Shown here: positions 14,603 to 22,257 of the stretch, piece by piece | How the letters are laid out: every line of letters starts with the position of its first letter | How positions within the stretch are numbered: the stretch's first letter is position 1 | From: Halonatronomonas sp051745085 | GTDB taxonomy: Bacteria > Bacillota > Halanaerobiia > Halanaerobiales > Halarsenatibacteraceae | Direction: 5' to 3' | Length of the DNA stretch: 22,283 nucleotides | Assembly: GCA_051745085.1 (NCBI GenBank) | Contig: JBNJDR010000029.1 | Span: 1-22,283 of the forward strand | Notes under the pieces: generated by a model | What the model was told of the DNA's origin: nothing | Databases searched by the model: none | What the model saw: the letters and a program-made list of their open reading frames with translations, nothing else | Made by a program: the position numbers and the translations under genes

Positions 14603-14978
14603 AATAATCCAAAAACAGTTAGATCTAATTAGGATAGCTGATAAGTTTGACTTAAAAGTTCTAGCAGGTGATTTAGCAGGAAAAGCCGAGGGAGTTTATG
14701 TGGGAGATCTACTTAGTAATGTGATTGCAAGAGCTCAAAAGGGTGATGTTTGGTTAACTGTGCAGGGTCATCTCAATGTTGTAGCTGTAGCAGAATTGAC
14801 GGAAGTAGCAGCAGTTATAATCGTTGAAGGCCAGGCCATAGACCAGAATACGATTACAAAAGCAAAGGAAAAAGAAGTATTGCTTTTAAGTTCCGAAGAG
14901 TCTGCTTTTGCTTTGGGAGTCAAATTAGCTTTAGAGAGTATGAAAGATAATGCCAGTGGTCAGCATATCGATCCATAA
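14595..14978 (+). CDS. DRTGG-like domain protein (second copy)
   Basis: This is a second stand-alone DRTGG-like domain. The core AEGVYVGDLLSNVIARAQKG and VWLTVQGHLNVVAVAELTEV aligns with the first copy's DLMSDVLAY and LLLTGLTNPQVIRTAEMTDI, so the two are diverged paralogs. Position-equivalent residues differ (the first has TNPQVIR, the second HLNVVAV), suggesting different ligands or partners. There is no ATG, GTG or TTG near the expected N-terminus; the best start is CTG 14595, seven bases after a strong GGAGGAGG (14581-14588), overlapping the hydrogenase-like gene's stop as CTGAATAA and giving 127 residues. The alternative, GTG 14547, would add 16 residues with no homology and no good ribosome binding site. 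It overlaps the PHP gene by 29 bases. Confidence 0.75.
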   Translation: MNKIIQKQLDLIRIADKFDLKVLAGDLAGKAEGVYVGDLLSNVIARAQKGDVWLTVQGHLNVVAVAELTEVAAVIIVEGQAIDQNTITKAKEKEVLLLSSEESAFALGVKLALESMKDNASGQHIDP

Positions 14979-15660
14979 TCATACAGTTTTATCGCCATGT
15001 GCTGGATTGATGATGACACCGGGAAATATTATGGCAGCTGCGGCCAGGTTAGACATTGAGATTATAGGAATTACAGATCATAATTCAGCCGCTAACTTAG
15101 AAGCAGCCCAGAGCCAAGCAGAAAAATATAATGTAACTTTGTTGCCAGGTCTGGAAGTGACCACCAAAGAAGATATACATCTTCTTATATTTTTGTCGGA
15201 AGTAGAAGAAGTACTCAAAATCAGTGAAATAATCAACCACAACCTTAATAAACAGGGTTATAATCCAGAAAAAATCGGCTATCAGATAATAGTTAACCAT
15301 GAAGATGAATTTGTAGACGAAATTGCATATTACCTGCCGGCAGCAGTTGATCTATCTCTGCAGGAGCTAGAAGAGATGGTTATACAAAAGGGTGGAATCG
15401 TTATTCCTGCTCATGTAACTCGTAGTCAGGGAATATTAAAAACATTAGGGTTTGTTCCAATAGATAGCAGGATTAAATTATTAGAAATAACAGGCAGCAA
15501 CGAAATGAAATCATTAGAAAAATATAATATCGATCAGGAGATGAGCCTGATTAAAAGCACCGATACTCATCATATTAAGGATTTGAAAAGTGTTCAAGAA
15601 ATAAATTTACCAGAAAGCTTTACCGGCGCTGATATCATTCAGGCCTTAAAAAATATATAA
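14950..15660 (+). CDS. PHP-domain metal-dependent phosphoesterase
   Basis: The 236-residue protein is a complete PHP domain with the metal-site motifs in order: HNH (His9, His11), TDH (Asp43, His44), Glu69 in LPGLEVTT, His77, His155 (IPAHVTR), and DTHH (Asp205, His207). All predicted tri-metal ligands are present, so an active phosphoesterase is likely. The family includes histidinol phosphatase, DNA polymerase proofreading domains and nucleoside 3',5'-bisphosphate or RNA phosphatases; this subgroup (N-terminal HTVLSPC) has no substrate known to me. Its place between DRTGG-like and hydrogenase genes suggests removal of a phosphate put on by the operon's ATPases, or degradation of a signalling nucleotide (inference). 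The ATG at 14950 lies within the previous gene. Confidence 0.85.
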   Translation: MPVVSISIHNHTVLSPCAGLMMTPGNIMAAAARLDIEIIGITDHNSAANLEAAQSQAEKYNVTLLPGLEVTTKEDIHLLIFLSEVEEVLKISEIINHNLNKQGYNPEKIGYQIIVNHEDEFVDEIAYYLPAAVDLSLQELEEMVIQKGGIVIPAHVTRSQGILKTLGFVPIDSRIKLLEITGSNEMKSLEKYNIDQEMSLIKSTDTHHIKDLKSVQEINLPESFTGADIIQALKNI

Positions 15661-15687
15661 AATCAATCAATAGGGGGTTATTTTAAG

Positions 15688-16179
15688 ATGCCATGTAATT
15701 GTAATGAACAAAATCAAAGGATAGATAAATATCTGCAGCCAGTATATTCTATATTGAGTGATTATCCCGCTGAAGAAAAGAGTTTAATTCCAGTTTTGCA
15801 AAAAGCTCAAGAAGAATACGGCTATTTACCCGAAGATGTTTTAAAAGAGGTTGCTTTAAAGCTTGGTTTATCTTTAAGCCAGATATATGGGGTAGTAACA
15901 TTTTATACTCAGTTTCATTTAGAACCAAGAGGTGAAAATATCATTCGAGTTTGTACAGGAACTGCTTGTCACGTCAGAGGGGCCAGCGAGGTTCTAAACA
16001 CTCTGGAAGCGGAGTTGGGAGTAAAAAGCGGGGAAACAACAGAAGATCTTAAATTTACTTTAGAGACAGTAGCATGTATTGGGGCTTGTGGTCTAGCTCC
16101 AGTAATTATGGTTAATGATAATACTCATGGGCGCTTAACTTCCGAGACAACTCGAGAAGTTATCCAGCAGTATAATTAG
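15688..16179 (+). CDS. hydC: NADH-dependent [FeFe] hydrogenase subunit C (NuoE-like)
   Basis: The 163-residue protein is a thioredoxin-like 2Fe-2S subunit of the NuoE/HndA/HydC family, with cluster ligands C89 and C94 (VCTGTACHVRG) and C130 and C134 (ACIGACGLAP). The helical N-terminal part (LIPVLQKAQEEYGYLPEDV) and QIYGVVTFYTQF segment are family-typical. In bifurcating hydrogenases it sits in the trimer with HydB and HydA and relays or stores electrons near the flavin. Two extra N-terminal cysteines (MPCNCN) are not part of the usual cluster. The start has AGGGGGT about 9 bases upstream. This gene opens the enzyme half of the operon. Confidence 0.94.
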   Translation: MPCNCNEQNQRIDKYLQPVYSILSDYPAEEKSLIPVLQKAQEEYGYLPEDVLKEVALKLGLSLSQIYGVVTFYTQFHLEPRGENIIRVCTGTACHVRGASEVLNTLEAELGVKSGETTEDLKFTLETVACIGACGLAPVIMVNDNTHGRLTSETTREVIQQYN

Positions 16180-16182
16180 AAA

Positions 16183-16734
16183 ATGAAAGACTTATCTCTG
16201 CATATTTTGGATTTAGCTGATAATTCATTTGCAGCCGGCGCTGATCGTTTGGTAATCAAACTGAATGAACAGCCTCAACTTGATTATCTTACTCTAACCA
16301 TGGTAGATAACGGCCGGGGTATGGATGAGAATAAAATTAAAGCAGCTGTAGATCCATTTTATACAAGCAAGGGCGGTAAAAAGGTTGGACTAGGACTGCC
16401 TTTCATCAAACAGAATGTAGAACGGACAGGAGGTAATTTTAATTTAATTTCTCGGATTAATATTGGTACCACTTTATCTGTTTGCTTCAAGTATAACCAC
16501 ATAGATAGAGTGCCTATAGGTGATATCCCCGAATCGATAATAAGTTTGATAATGCTTAATCCAGAGCCGGAGTTATATTTTATTTATAGCTGCCATAAAA
16601 AATGCTATAGATTTTTTACTCCCAGGGTCAAAGATGAATTAAGTCCTATTCCGATTAATAACTTAGAAGTACTTGAATACCTTGAAGCTGATATAAGAAG
16701 TAATTTCAATAAAATTAGGGGTGAAAATAGATGA
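16183..16734 (+). CDS. GHKL ATP-binding protein without a phosphoacceptor domain (hydrogenase-associated)
   Basis: This 183-residue protein has a GHKL ATPase fold in its first 100 residues: N box DLADNSFAAGA (10-20), G1 DNGRGM (42-47), TSKGGKKVGLGLPF (61-74, ATP lid and G2). The N box is closer to MutL (ELxENSxDAGA) than to histidine kinases, with Asp10 in place of the catalytic Glu. There is no dimerisation/His domain and no sensor or membrane segment, so it is not a classical histidine kinase. Residues 105-183 form an unassigned tail containing a YSCHKKC motif. It lies between hydC and the small 2Fe-2S gene, 3 bases after hydC with a weak ribosome site, and shares ATGA with the next gene. 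It could be a regulator, chaperone or assembly ATPase of the hydrogenase. Confidence 0.82.
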   Translation: MKDLSLHILDLADNSFAAGADRLVIKLNEQPQLDYLTLTMVDNGRGMDENKIKAAVDPFYTSKGGKKVGLGLPFIKQNVERTGGNFNLISRINIGTTLSVCFKYNHIDRVPIGDIPESIISLIMLNPEPELYFIYSCHKKCYRFFTPRVKDELSPIPINNLEVLEYLEADIRSNFNKIRGENR

Positions 16735-17099
16735 AATCTTTGCAGGAATTAAGAGATTTAAGGCAAAAGTTAGAAAAAGATATGACAGCAAGAAGCGGTA
16801 ATGCTGAAGCAAAAATTATAATAGGGATGGGCACCTGTGGTATAGCTGCCGGAGCCAGGGACATATTGAAAGCTGTAACGGATGAAGTTAGAAAAAGAGA
16901 ATTAGATGTTCAGATAGTGCAGACAGGTTGTATCGGCATGTGTGAACAGGAGCCAATATTCGATATTGCTCGACCTGAAGAAGAAAGAATAACTTACGGA
17001 AACTTAACTCCAGAGATAGCCAGGAAAATAGTTGTACAACATATTGTGAATAATCGAATAGATAAAGAACATGTAATAGCACGCCATAACAATAATTAG
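16731..17099 (+). CDS. small thioredoxin-like 2Fe-2S ferredoxin protein, hydrogenase-associated
   Basis: The 122-residue protein has the thioredoxin-like ferredoxin fold found at the HydB N-terminus: MGTCGIAAGARDIL (Cys36), a long linker, then TGCIGMCEQEP (Cys67, Cys71). Only three cysteines are in the cluster region; aligned with HydB's CTGTGC, the first Cys is Gly and the second is shifted by one. It either uses a non-Cys fourth ligand or holds no normal cluster. From memory, the GMxTCGIAAGAR form recurs in relatives from other hydrogenase operons, so it is a family trait rather than damage. It likely docks on or regulates HydB. It overlaps the upstream ATPase gene as ATGA and ends 12 bases before hydB. 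Confidence 0.85.
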   Translation: MKSLQELRDLRQKLEKDMTARSGNAEAKIIIGMGTCGIAAGARDILKAVTDEVRKRELDVQIVQTGCIGMCEQEPIFDIARPEEERITYGNLTPEIARKIVVQHIVNNRIDKEHVIARHNNN

Positions 17100-17111
17100 G
17101 AGGTTTTATCA

Positions 17112-18914
17112 TTGAGTCAGAACAATATTTATCGTTCTCACGTTCTAGTTTGTACCGGGACTGGCTGCGTATCATCCGGAGCTAAAGAAATAAAAGATGA
17201 ATTAATAGATTTACTTTATGAAAATCAATTAGAAGATGAGGTAAGGGTAGTAGAAACCGGCTGCCACGGTTTCTGTGAGCGGGGGCCAATTTTAATAGTT
17301 TATCCAGAAGGAGTCTTTTATTCAGAACTGAAAAATGAAGATGTAGAGGAAATTGTTGAAGAACATCTTCTTAAAGGAAGAATAGTTGAAAGACTATTAT
17401 ATGTAGATGAAGATAAAGAAAAAGTACCAGGTTACAGTGATATAGATTTCTATAAAAAACAGAAAAGAATTGCTTTGAAAAATTGTGGCCGGATCGATCC
17501 AGAAAATATTGATGAGTATATAGCTGCAGGAGGATTTGAGGCGATGGGTATTGCTTTAACTGAATTGAGTCAGGAGGAAGTCGTCAATAAAGTTAAAGAA
17601 TCTGGACTTCGTGGTCGGGGCGGAGGCGGTTTTCCCACTGGGTTAAAATGGTCTTTTGCAGCTGCCTCACCTGGCGAGAAGAAATACGTAATATGTAATG
17701 CCGATGAAGGAGATCCAGGGGCTTTTATGGATCGGAGTATTTTAGAAGGGGACCCTCACAAAATTATAGAGGGGATGGTAATAGCCGGATATGCTATCGG
17801 AGCAGATGAGGGTTATGTCTATGTCCGTGCCGAATATCCTTTAGCGATTACTAGATTAAGAAAAGCTATTAAAGATGCAGAAGGATATGGATTATTAGGT
17901 GACGATATATTTGGTTCTGGTTTTAATTTTAAGTTAAACATCAAAGAAGGGGCAGGTGCTTTTGTTTGTGGTGAAGAAACGGCCCTTATGGCCTCGATAG
18001 AAGGCAAAAGAGGCATGCCTCAACCCAGGCCACCATATCCTGCAGTTAGAGGATTATGGGGCAAACCTACCAATATAAATAATGTTGAAACTTTTGCAAA
18101 TATCCCTTATATTATTCTGGAAGGGCCAGAAGACTTTTCTGCTTTAGGTACTGAAGGCAGCCCAGGTACAAAAGTATTTGCTTTAACCGGGAAGATTAAT
18201 AATACAGGTTTAGTAGAAGTACCTATGGGGACGACTTTAAGAGAAGTTATTTACGAAATAGGTGGAGGCCTGCAGGGCGGCAGAAAGTTTAAAGCTATTC
18301 AAACGGGAGGACCATCTGGCGGCTGTATTCCGGAAAAACATCTAGACTTACCTATAGATTACGATTCCCTCCTCGAAGTTGGAGCTATGATGGGTTCAGG
18401 TGGGATGGTAGTAATGGATGACAGCACCTGTATGGTTGATGTGGCTCGTTTCTTCTTAAACTTCACCCAGAGTGAATCCTGCGGTAAATGTACACCATGT
18501 CGTGAAGGGACAAAGAGAATGTTAGAGATCCTTAATAGGATAACTGAAGGTAATGGGAACGAGGGAGATATCAAGCTTTTGCGGGAGTTAGCTGAGCATA
18601 TTAGAGATACATCTCTCTGTGGTTTGGGCCAGTCTGCTCCCAATCCTGTTTTGAGTACTTTAGAGTATTTTGAAAATGAATATAAAGCTCATATTTATGA
18701 GCAAAAATGTCCTGCTGGGGCCTGCGTTGAATTGAAGTCTGCTTACACGATATTAGCAGAGGAATGTATAGGATGCGGGATTTGTTTGAAAGCTTGTCCA
18801 GTTGATGCCATAAGCGGAAAGCCTAAAGAAGTTTATACCATCGATGAAAATAGTTGTATATCCTGTGGTGTTTGTGCGACCAAGTGCCCAAAAGACGCTA
18901 TTACTGCAGGTTAA
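17112..18914 (+). CDS. hydB: NADH-dependent [FeFe] hydrogenase subunit B (NuoF-like, flavin subunit)
   Basis: HydB binds FMN and NAD(H) and in the HydABC complex couples NADH and reduced ferredoxin oxidation to H2 production, or the reverse. The 600-residue protein is complete: an N-terminal 2Fe-2S domain (C14, C19, C51, C55); a NuoF core with the NADH/FMN loop GRGGGGFPTGLKW and CNADEGDPGAFMDRS; an SLBB domain; a 4Fe-4S site SCGKCTPCREG (457, 460, 463) with C503 in TSLCGLG; and a C-terminal pair of ferredoxin clusters (552/555/558/562 and 582/585/588/592). This is the full HydB layout, not the shorter NuoF of complex I. The TTG start at 17112 follows TAGGAGGT. Confidence 0.96.
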   Translation: MSQNNIYRSHVLVCTGTGCVSSGAKEIKDELIDLLYENQLEDEVRVVETGCHGFCERGPILIVYPEGVFYSELKNEDVEEIVEEHLLKGRIVERLLYVDEDKEKVPGYSDIDFYKKQKRIALKNCGRIDPENIDEYIAAGGFEAMGIALTELSQEEVVNKVKESGLRGRGGGGFPTGLKWSFAAASPGEKKYVICNADEGDPGAFMDRSILEGDPHKIIEGMVIAGYAIGADEGYVYVRAEYPLAITRLRKAIKDAEGYGLLGDDIFGSGFNFKLNIKEGAGAFVCGEETALMASIEGKRGMPQPRPPYPAVRGLWGKPTNINNVETFANIPYIILEGPEDFSALGTEGSPGTKVFALTGKINNTGLVEVPMGTTLREVIYEIGGGLQGGRKFKAIQTGGPSGGCIPEKHLDLPIDYDSLLEVGAMMGSGGMVVMDDSTCMVDVARFFLNFTQSESCGKCTPCREGTKRMLEILNRITEGNGNEGDIKLLRELAEHIRDTSLCGLGQSAPNPVLSTLEYFENEYKAHIYEQKCPAGACVELKSAYTILAEECIGCGICLKACPVDAISGKPKEVYTIDENSCISCGVCATKCPKDAITAG

Positions 18915-18947
18915 GAAAATAAAGATTTATTATGGAGGCGAATATAC

Positions 18948-20669
18948 GTGAGTAAAATAAAATTAACGATAGATCAGACTCCGGTGGAAGTAGAGGAAGG
19001 GATGACCATTTTGGACGCAGCTCAAGAAGTAGATATTGATGTACCAAAATTATGTTATCATCCCGACCTGGAGCTGCATGGCTCCTGTCGGATATGTGTC
19101 GTAGAAGATCTTAAGAATGAAAGATTGTTAGCTTCCTGTGTGGCCCCTGTATCTGAGGGAATGAAAATAAGCACTAGAAGTATGCGGGCCAGACAGGCAA
19201 GAAGAAGAAATGTAAAACTGCTTTTAGCTAATCATCCCAATGACTGCCTGGGCTGCGATCGGAATGGAACCTGTGAATTACAGGATTTGGTATACAGCAT
19301 GGGTATTGGTAGTCATGATGTAGATGAAATAGAAGGAGAAAAAAGAGATATTCCAATTGATGATTTAGGCCCAGCTTTGCGGAGAGAACCCAATAAATGT
19401 ATTCTCTGCGGCCGCTGTGTTCGTGAGTGCGAAGAAGTCCAGGGAGTATCTGCTCTGCAGTTTAGTAATCGAGGTTTTGATTCAATTGTTACTACAGCAT
19501 TTGATCTGCCTCAAAGTGAAATAAATTGTGCTAACTGCGGGCAGTGTGCTACAGTTTGTCCGGTTGGAGCGATAACAGAGAAAAGTGAAATCCGGGAAGT
19601 TTGGGAAGCCTTAGAAGACGAAGATAAACATGTGGTGGTTCAAACAGCTCCTTCCATTCAGGCTACTATTGGGGAGGAATTTGGTTTTCCTCCTGGGACA
19701 GTTGTCACCGGGCAATTAGTTTCTGCTTTGCGCCATTTAGGCTTTGATGGTGTTTTCTCAACGGAGTTTACTGCCGATTTAACTATCATGGAAGAAGGTA
19801 ATGAATTTTTACGTAGATTAGAAGGCGATAAAAATCTGCCTCATATAACCTCCTGTTGCCCCGGGTGGGTAAAGTTTGCCGAGCATAATTATCCGGATTT
19901 ACTTCCCAACTTATCGACGGCTAAATCGCCCCAACAGATGTTTTCTACCCTGGCTAAAACTTATTACGCCCAGGAGGAAAATATTGATGCAGATAAAATT
20001 TATACTGTTTCAATAATGCCCTGTACCGCTAAGAAATTTGAAAAAGAAAGACCAGAGATGATGTCTAGCGGTTATAAAGATACAGATGCTGTTTTAACCA
20101 CAAGAGAGCTGGCTAGAATGATTAGAGAATTGGGCTTGAGGTTCCAAGATCTTCCTAAAGATGATTATGATGAGCTGCTGGGCTCTTCTACAGGGGCTGG
20201 CACGATTTTTGGAACTACCGGGGGAGTTACCGAAGCAGCGATTAGAACAGTTAAAGAAAAACTGACCGGAGAAGAGTTAGAACGTTTAAATCTTGATTTT
20301 AGGGGGATAGATAAAGCAGAGTTAGAAATTGGAGATAAAAAAATAAATGTAGCCATCGCCAATGGCCTTGCTCATGCAGCAGATTTATTGGATGAAATAA
20401 AGAGCGGCAAAGCAAATTATGACTTCATAGAAATAATGGCATGTCCTCATGGCTGTGTAGGCGGCGGAGGTCAACCTCTGCCTGTTTCTGAGGGCAAAAA
20501 AGATGCAAGGGCTAAAGGTTTAGCGAATGTTGATGAAACAAAAACAATTCGCAAGTCCCATGAAAACCCTAAAATAATGAAATTATATAATGATTTTCTC
20601 GGAGAACCTTTAAGTGGAGAGGCTCACCATCTGCTTCATACGAAATATAAGCAGCGTCCTAAAAATTAG
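18948..20669 (+). CDS. hydA: NADH-dependent [FeFe] hydrogenase catalytic subunit A
   Basis: HydA carries the H-cluster and makes or consumes H2. The 573-residue protein has, in order: a 2Fe-2S domain (C36, C47, C50, C64); a His-ligated 4Fe-4S (His96, C100, C103, C109); two 4Fe-4S clusters (151/154/157/161 and 194/197/200/204); the H-cluster domain with TSCCPGW (C303 proton relay, C304), MPCTAKK (C359) and MACPHGC (C499, C503); and a C-terminal small-subunit-like domain ending near HHLLHTKYKQR. Every catalytic residue is present. It lacks the extra C-terminal 2Fe-2S domain of the Thermotoga enzyme. With HydB and HydC it fits the trimeric electron-bifurcating group. The GTG at 18948 has GGAGGCG at 18934. 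Maturases HydEFG are not in this window. Confidence 0.97.
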   Translation: MSKIKLTIDQTPVEVEEGMTILDAAQEVDIDVPKLCYHPDLELHGSCRICVVEDLKNERLLASCVAPVSEGMKISTRSMRARQARRRNVKLLLANHPNDCLGCDRNGTCELQDLVYSMGIGSHDVDEIEGEKRDIPIDDLGPALRREPNKCILCGRCVRECEEVQGVSALQFSNRGFDSIVTTAFDLPQSEINCANCGQCATVCPVGAITEKSEIREVWEALEDEDKHVVVQTAPSIQATIGEEFGFPPGTVVTGQLVSALRHLGFDGVFSTEFTADLTIMEEGNEFLRRLEGDKNLPHITSCCPGWVKFAEHNYPDLLPNLSTAKSPQQMFSTLAKTYYAQEENIDADKIYTVSIMPCTAKKFEKERPEMMSSGYKDTDAVLTTRELARMIRELGLRFQDLPKDDYDELLGSSTGAGTIFGTTGGVTEAAIRTVKEKLTGEELERLNLDFRGIDKAELEIGDKKINVAIANGLAHAADLLDEIKSGKANYDFIEIMACPHGCVGGGGQPLPVSEGKKDARAKGLANVDETKTIRKSHENPKIMKLYNDFLGEPLSGEAHHLLHTKYKQRPKN

Positions 20670-20678
20670 ATAAAAAAT

Positions 20679-20720
20679 AATCCCGGGATCACTTTATTAT
20701 CATGTGTTCCGGGATTTTAT
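20679..20720. terminator. bidirectional terminator between the hydrogen operon and the aminomutase gene
   Basis: AATCCCGG (20679-20686) pairs with CCGGGATT (20709-20716); the helix extends inward through G-T and A-T pairs, a bulge and CAC/GTG. A T-rich tail follows on the plus strand, and the A-rich flank TAAAAAATAA gives a T-run on the minus strand, so it can end both converging transcripts. Confidence 0.88.
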
Positions 20721-20722
20721 AT

Positions 20723-21985
20723 TTAACTATTTTTTTGATAATCTATAATTTTTCCTTCCCAGGTTCGGAGTTTGATAAAATCTTTGCCCCTGGAGATAAT
20801 ATACTCAGGTGTAACAGGGGTTTTACCCAATCCGCCTGGAGCGTTTACAATAAATTGAGGAATAGCCATTCCAGAAGTGAAACCTCTTAAATTTTCCATG
20901 ATTTCGATACCTGCATCCACTGACGTTTGAAAGTGGCTGGTCCCAGTGACTTTTTTTGCATGGAAAATGTAGTAGGGCTTAATTCTCGCTTTTAATAGTT
21001 CGTGGTTTAAAGCCTTCATTACGTGAGGGTCATCATTTATATCTTTTAATAATACTGCCTGGTTTCCTAGAGGTATTCCAGCTTTATTTAGCTTATCTGC
21101 TGCTGAGAAAACTTCTTGGGTCATTTCTTTTGGATGATTCACCTGGATATTAATATAGAGCGGATGATATTTTGCCAGCATTTCACATAAATCTTGAGTT
21201 ATTCTTTGGGGTAAAGATATAGGTGTTCTGGAACCTATTCTAATTATTTCAACGTGATCAATATCCCGCAGTTTTTTTAAATAATTTTCTAGCTGTTTAT
21301 TACCCATTGTGAGAGGGTCTCCGCCTGTTATTAAGACGTCTCTAATTTCAGGATTGACTTTTATATATTCAATGCTTTCATCTATAATTTCTTCAGAAAA
21401 ATGGTGATCTTCCTGGCCGATCGCTCTTCGCCTCTGACAGTGACGGCAAAACATAGCGCAGATATTGGTCATTTTAATGATCAACCTATCGGGATATCGT
21501 CTTGTGATCGAGCCGGCCGGGTTAGTCAATTCTTCCTGCATGGGGTCTAATTTTCCTTCTGCATCGATGAGTTCTAATTTTGAAGGGATGGCCTGTTTTC
21601 TGATAGGACAATTTTTATTATCAGGGTCGACGAGGCTGAGAAAATAAGGCGAAATAGACCAGCGAAATCGCTTTTCTACTCTGTGAATTTCTTTTATTTC
21701 GTTATCGGATAAATCAATAAAGTCCTTTAAGCGTTTAATACTGGATATTCTGTTTTTCATCTGCCAGTGCCAGTTATTCCACTCTCTTCGGGTGGCTTTG
21801 AATTTATTCATTATTAATTTTTGTCGTTCTTTAATCTGTGTTTCTAATTCTCTGCCCTTTTCTATAGTGGGCAATACTTCTAAATAAGTTTCAATTCTCT
21901 TTCTTAATTCCTCTGCTCTTGCCTGGGCGATCTCTTTTTTATCTTTTTTGGTCAATTTATTATTTTTTTTAATAATCTTGATCAC
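20723..21985 (-). CDS. eam: glutamate 2,3-aminomutase (KamA-family radical SAM, PLP enzyme)
   Basis: The 420-residue enzyme belongs to the lysine 2,3-aminomutase family: radical SAM motif CAMFCRHC (176, 180, 183), GGDPLT loop, and the PLP lysine Lys388 in NAPGGLGKTP. Substrate choice is readable. The two aspartates that hold the lysine side-chain amine in lysine 2,3-aminomutase (Asp293, Asp330) align here with Lys344 (YYIFHAK) and Asn381 (FIVNAPGG), 37 residues apart in both cases. Lys plus Asn at these sites is the published mark of glutamate 2,3-aminomutase. The product, beta-glutamate, is a compatible solute, which fits a halophile. The minus-strand GTG at 21985 lies inside the GAGGTG site, so the real start may be the ATT at 21976, or less likely TTG 21955. 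A small membrane-protein gene lies directly upstream. Confidence 0.88.
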   Translation of the reverse strand: MIKIIKKNNKLTKKDKKEIAQARAEELRKRIETYLEVLPTIEKGRELETQIKERQKLIMNKFKATRREWNNWHWQMKNRISSIKRLKDFIDLSDNEIKEIHRVEKRFRWSISPYFLSLVDPDNKNCPIRKQAIPSKLELIDAEGKLDPMQEELTNPAGSITRRYPDRLIIKMTNICAMFCRHCQRRRAIGQEDHHFSEEIIDESIEYIKVNPEIRDVLITGGDPLTMGNKQLENYLKKLRDIDHVEIIRIGSRTPISLPQRITQDLCEMLAKYHPLYINIQVNHPKEMTQEVFSAADKLNKAGIPLGNQAVLLKDINDDPHVMKALNHELLKARIKPYYIFHAKKVTGTSHFQTSVDAGIEIMENLRGFTSGMAIPQFIVNAPGGLGKTPVTPEYIISRGKDFIKLRTWEGKIIDYQKNS

Positions 21986-21987
21986 CT

Positions 21988-22257
21988 CTAATCATATTTA
22001 GTTTCTTCTAAATTCTTTTCTAATAGATTAATAATTTTGTTAAAACTAATTAAAATAAATCCTGGAACTAAGAGAAAAATAAGAGAAACGAATATGCTCC
22101 CTAAAATTACAGTTACATCAGGAATATCAAGGACATAGATCAAGGAGTGTTCCGGAATGAAATCAGTGAAGAGGGTAATGCTGATAATAAGTAGTGCTAT
22201 AATTATTAAGAATAATCCTACTAAACTTGAAAAAATTCTAAAAATTTTATTGCCCAT
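21988..22257 (-). CDS. small membrane protein with two predicted helices
   Basis: The 89-residue protein is not a family I recognise. It has two strongly hydrophobic stretches, about residues 9-31 (SLVGLFLIIIALLIISITLF) and about 48-73 (VTVILGSIFVSLIFLLVPGF), joined by a short loop, with a basic N-terminus and a charged C-terminal tail, KIINLLEKNLEETKYD. Two transmembrane helices with both ends inside is the simplest topology. The start ATG at 22257 has a perfect AGGAGGT six bases upstream. Its stop is 2 bases from the aminomutase reading frame, so the two are cotranscribed. A role in osmotic response is only suggested by the neighbour. Confidence 0.75.
   Translation of the reverse strand: MGNKIFRIFSSLVGLFLIIIALLIISITLFTDFIPEHSLIYVLDIPDVTVILGSIFVSLIFLLVPGFILISFNKIINLLEKNLEETKYD

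Noticed and set aside
16183..16734. Reading this ATPase as a classical histidine kinase
   Set aside because: There is no dimerisation/His-phosphoacceptor domain, no sensor and no membrane segment, and its N box is MutL-like.
20702..20890. Plus-strand open frame of 62 codons downstream of hydA
   Set aside because: It runs antisense to the end of the aminomutase gene and begins within the terminator; no ribosome site or family match is visible.
20723..21985. Annotation as lysine 2,3-aminomutase
   Set aside because: Both lysine-binding aspartates are replaced (Lys344, Asn381), which is the glutamate-type pattern.
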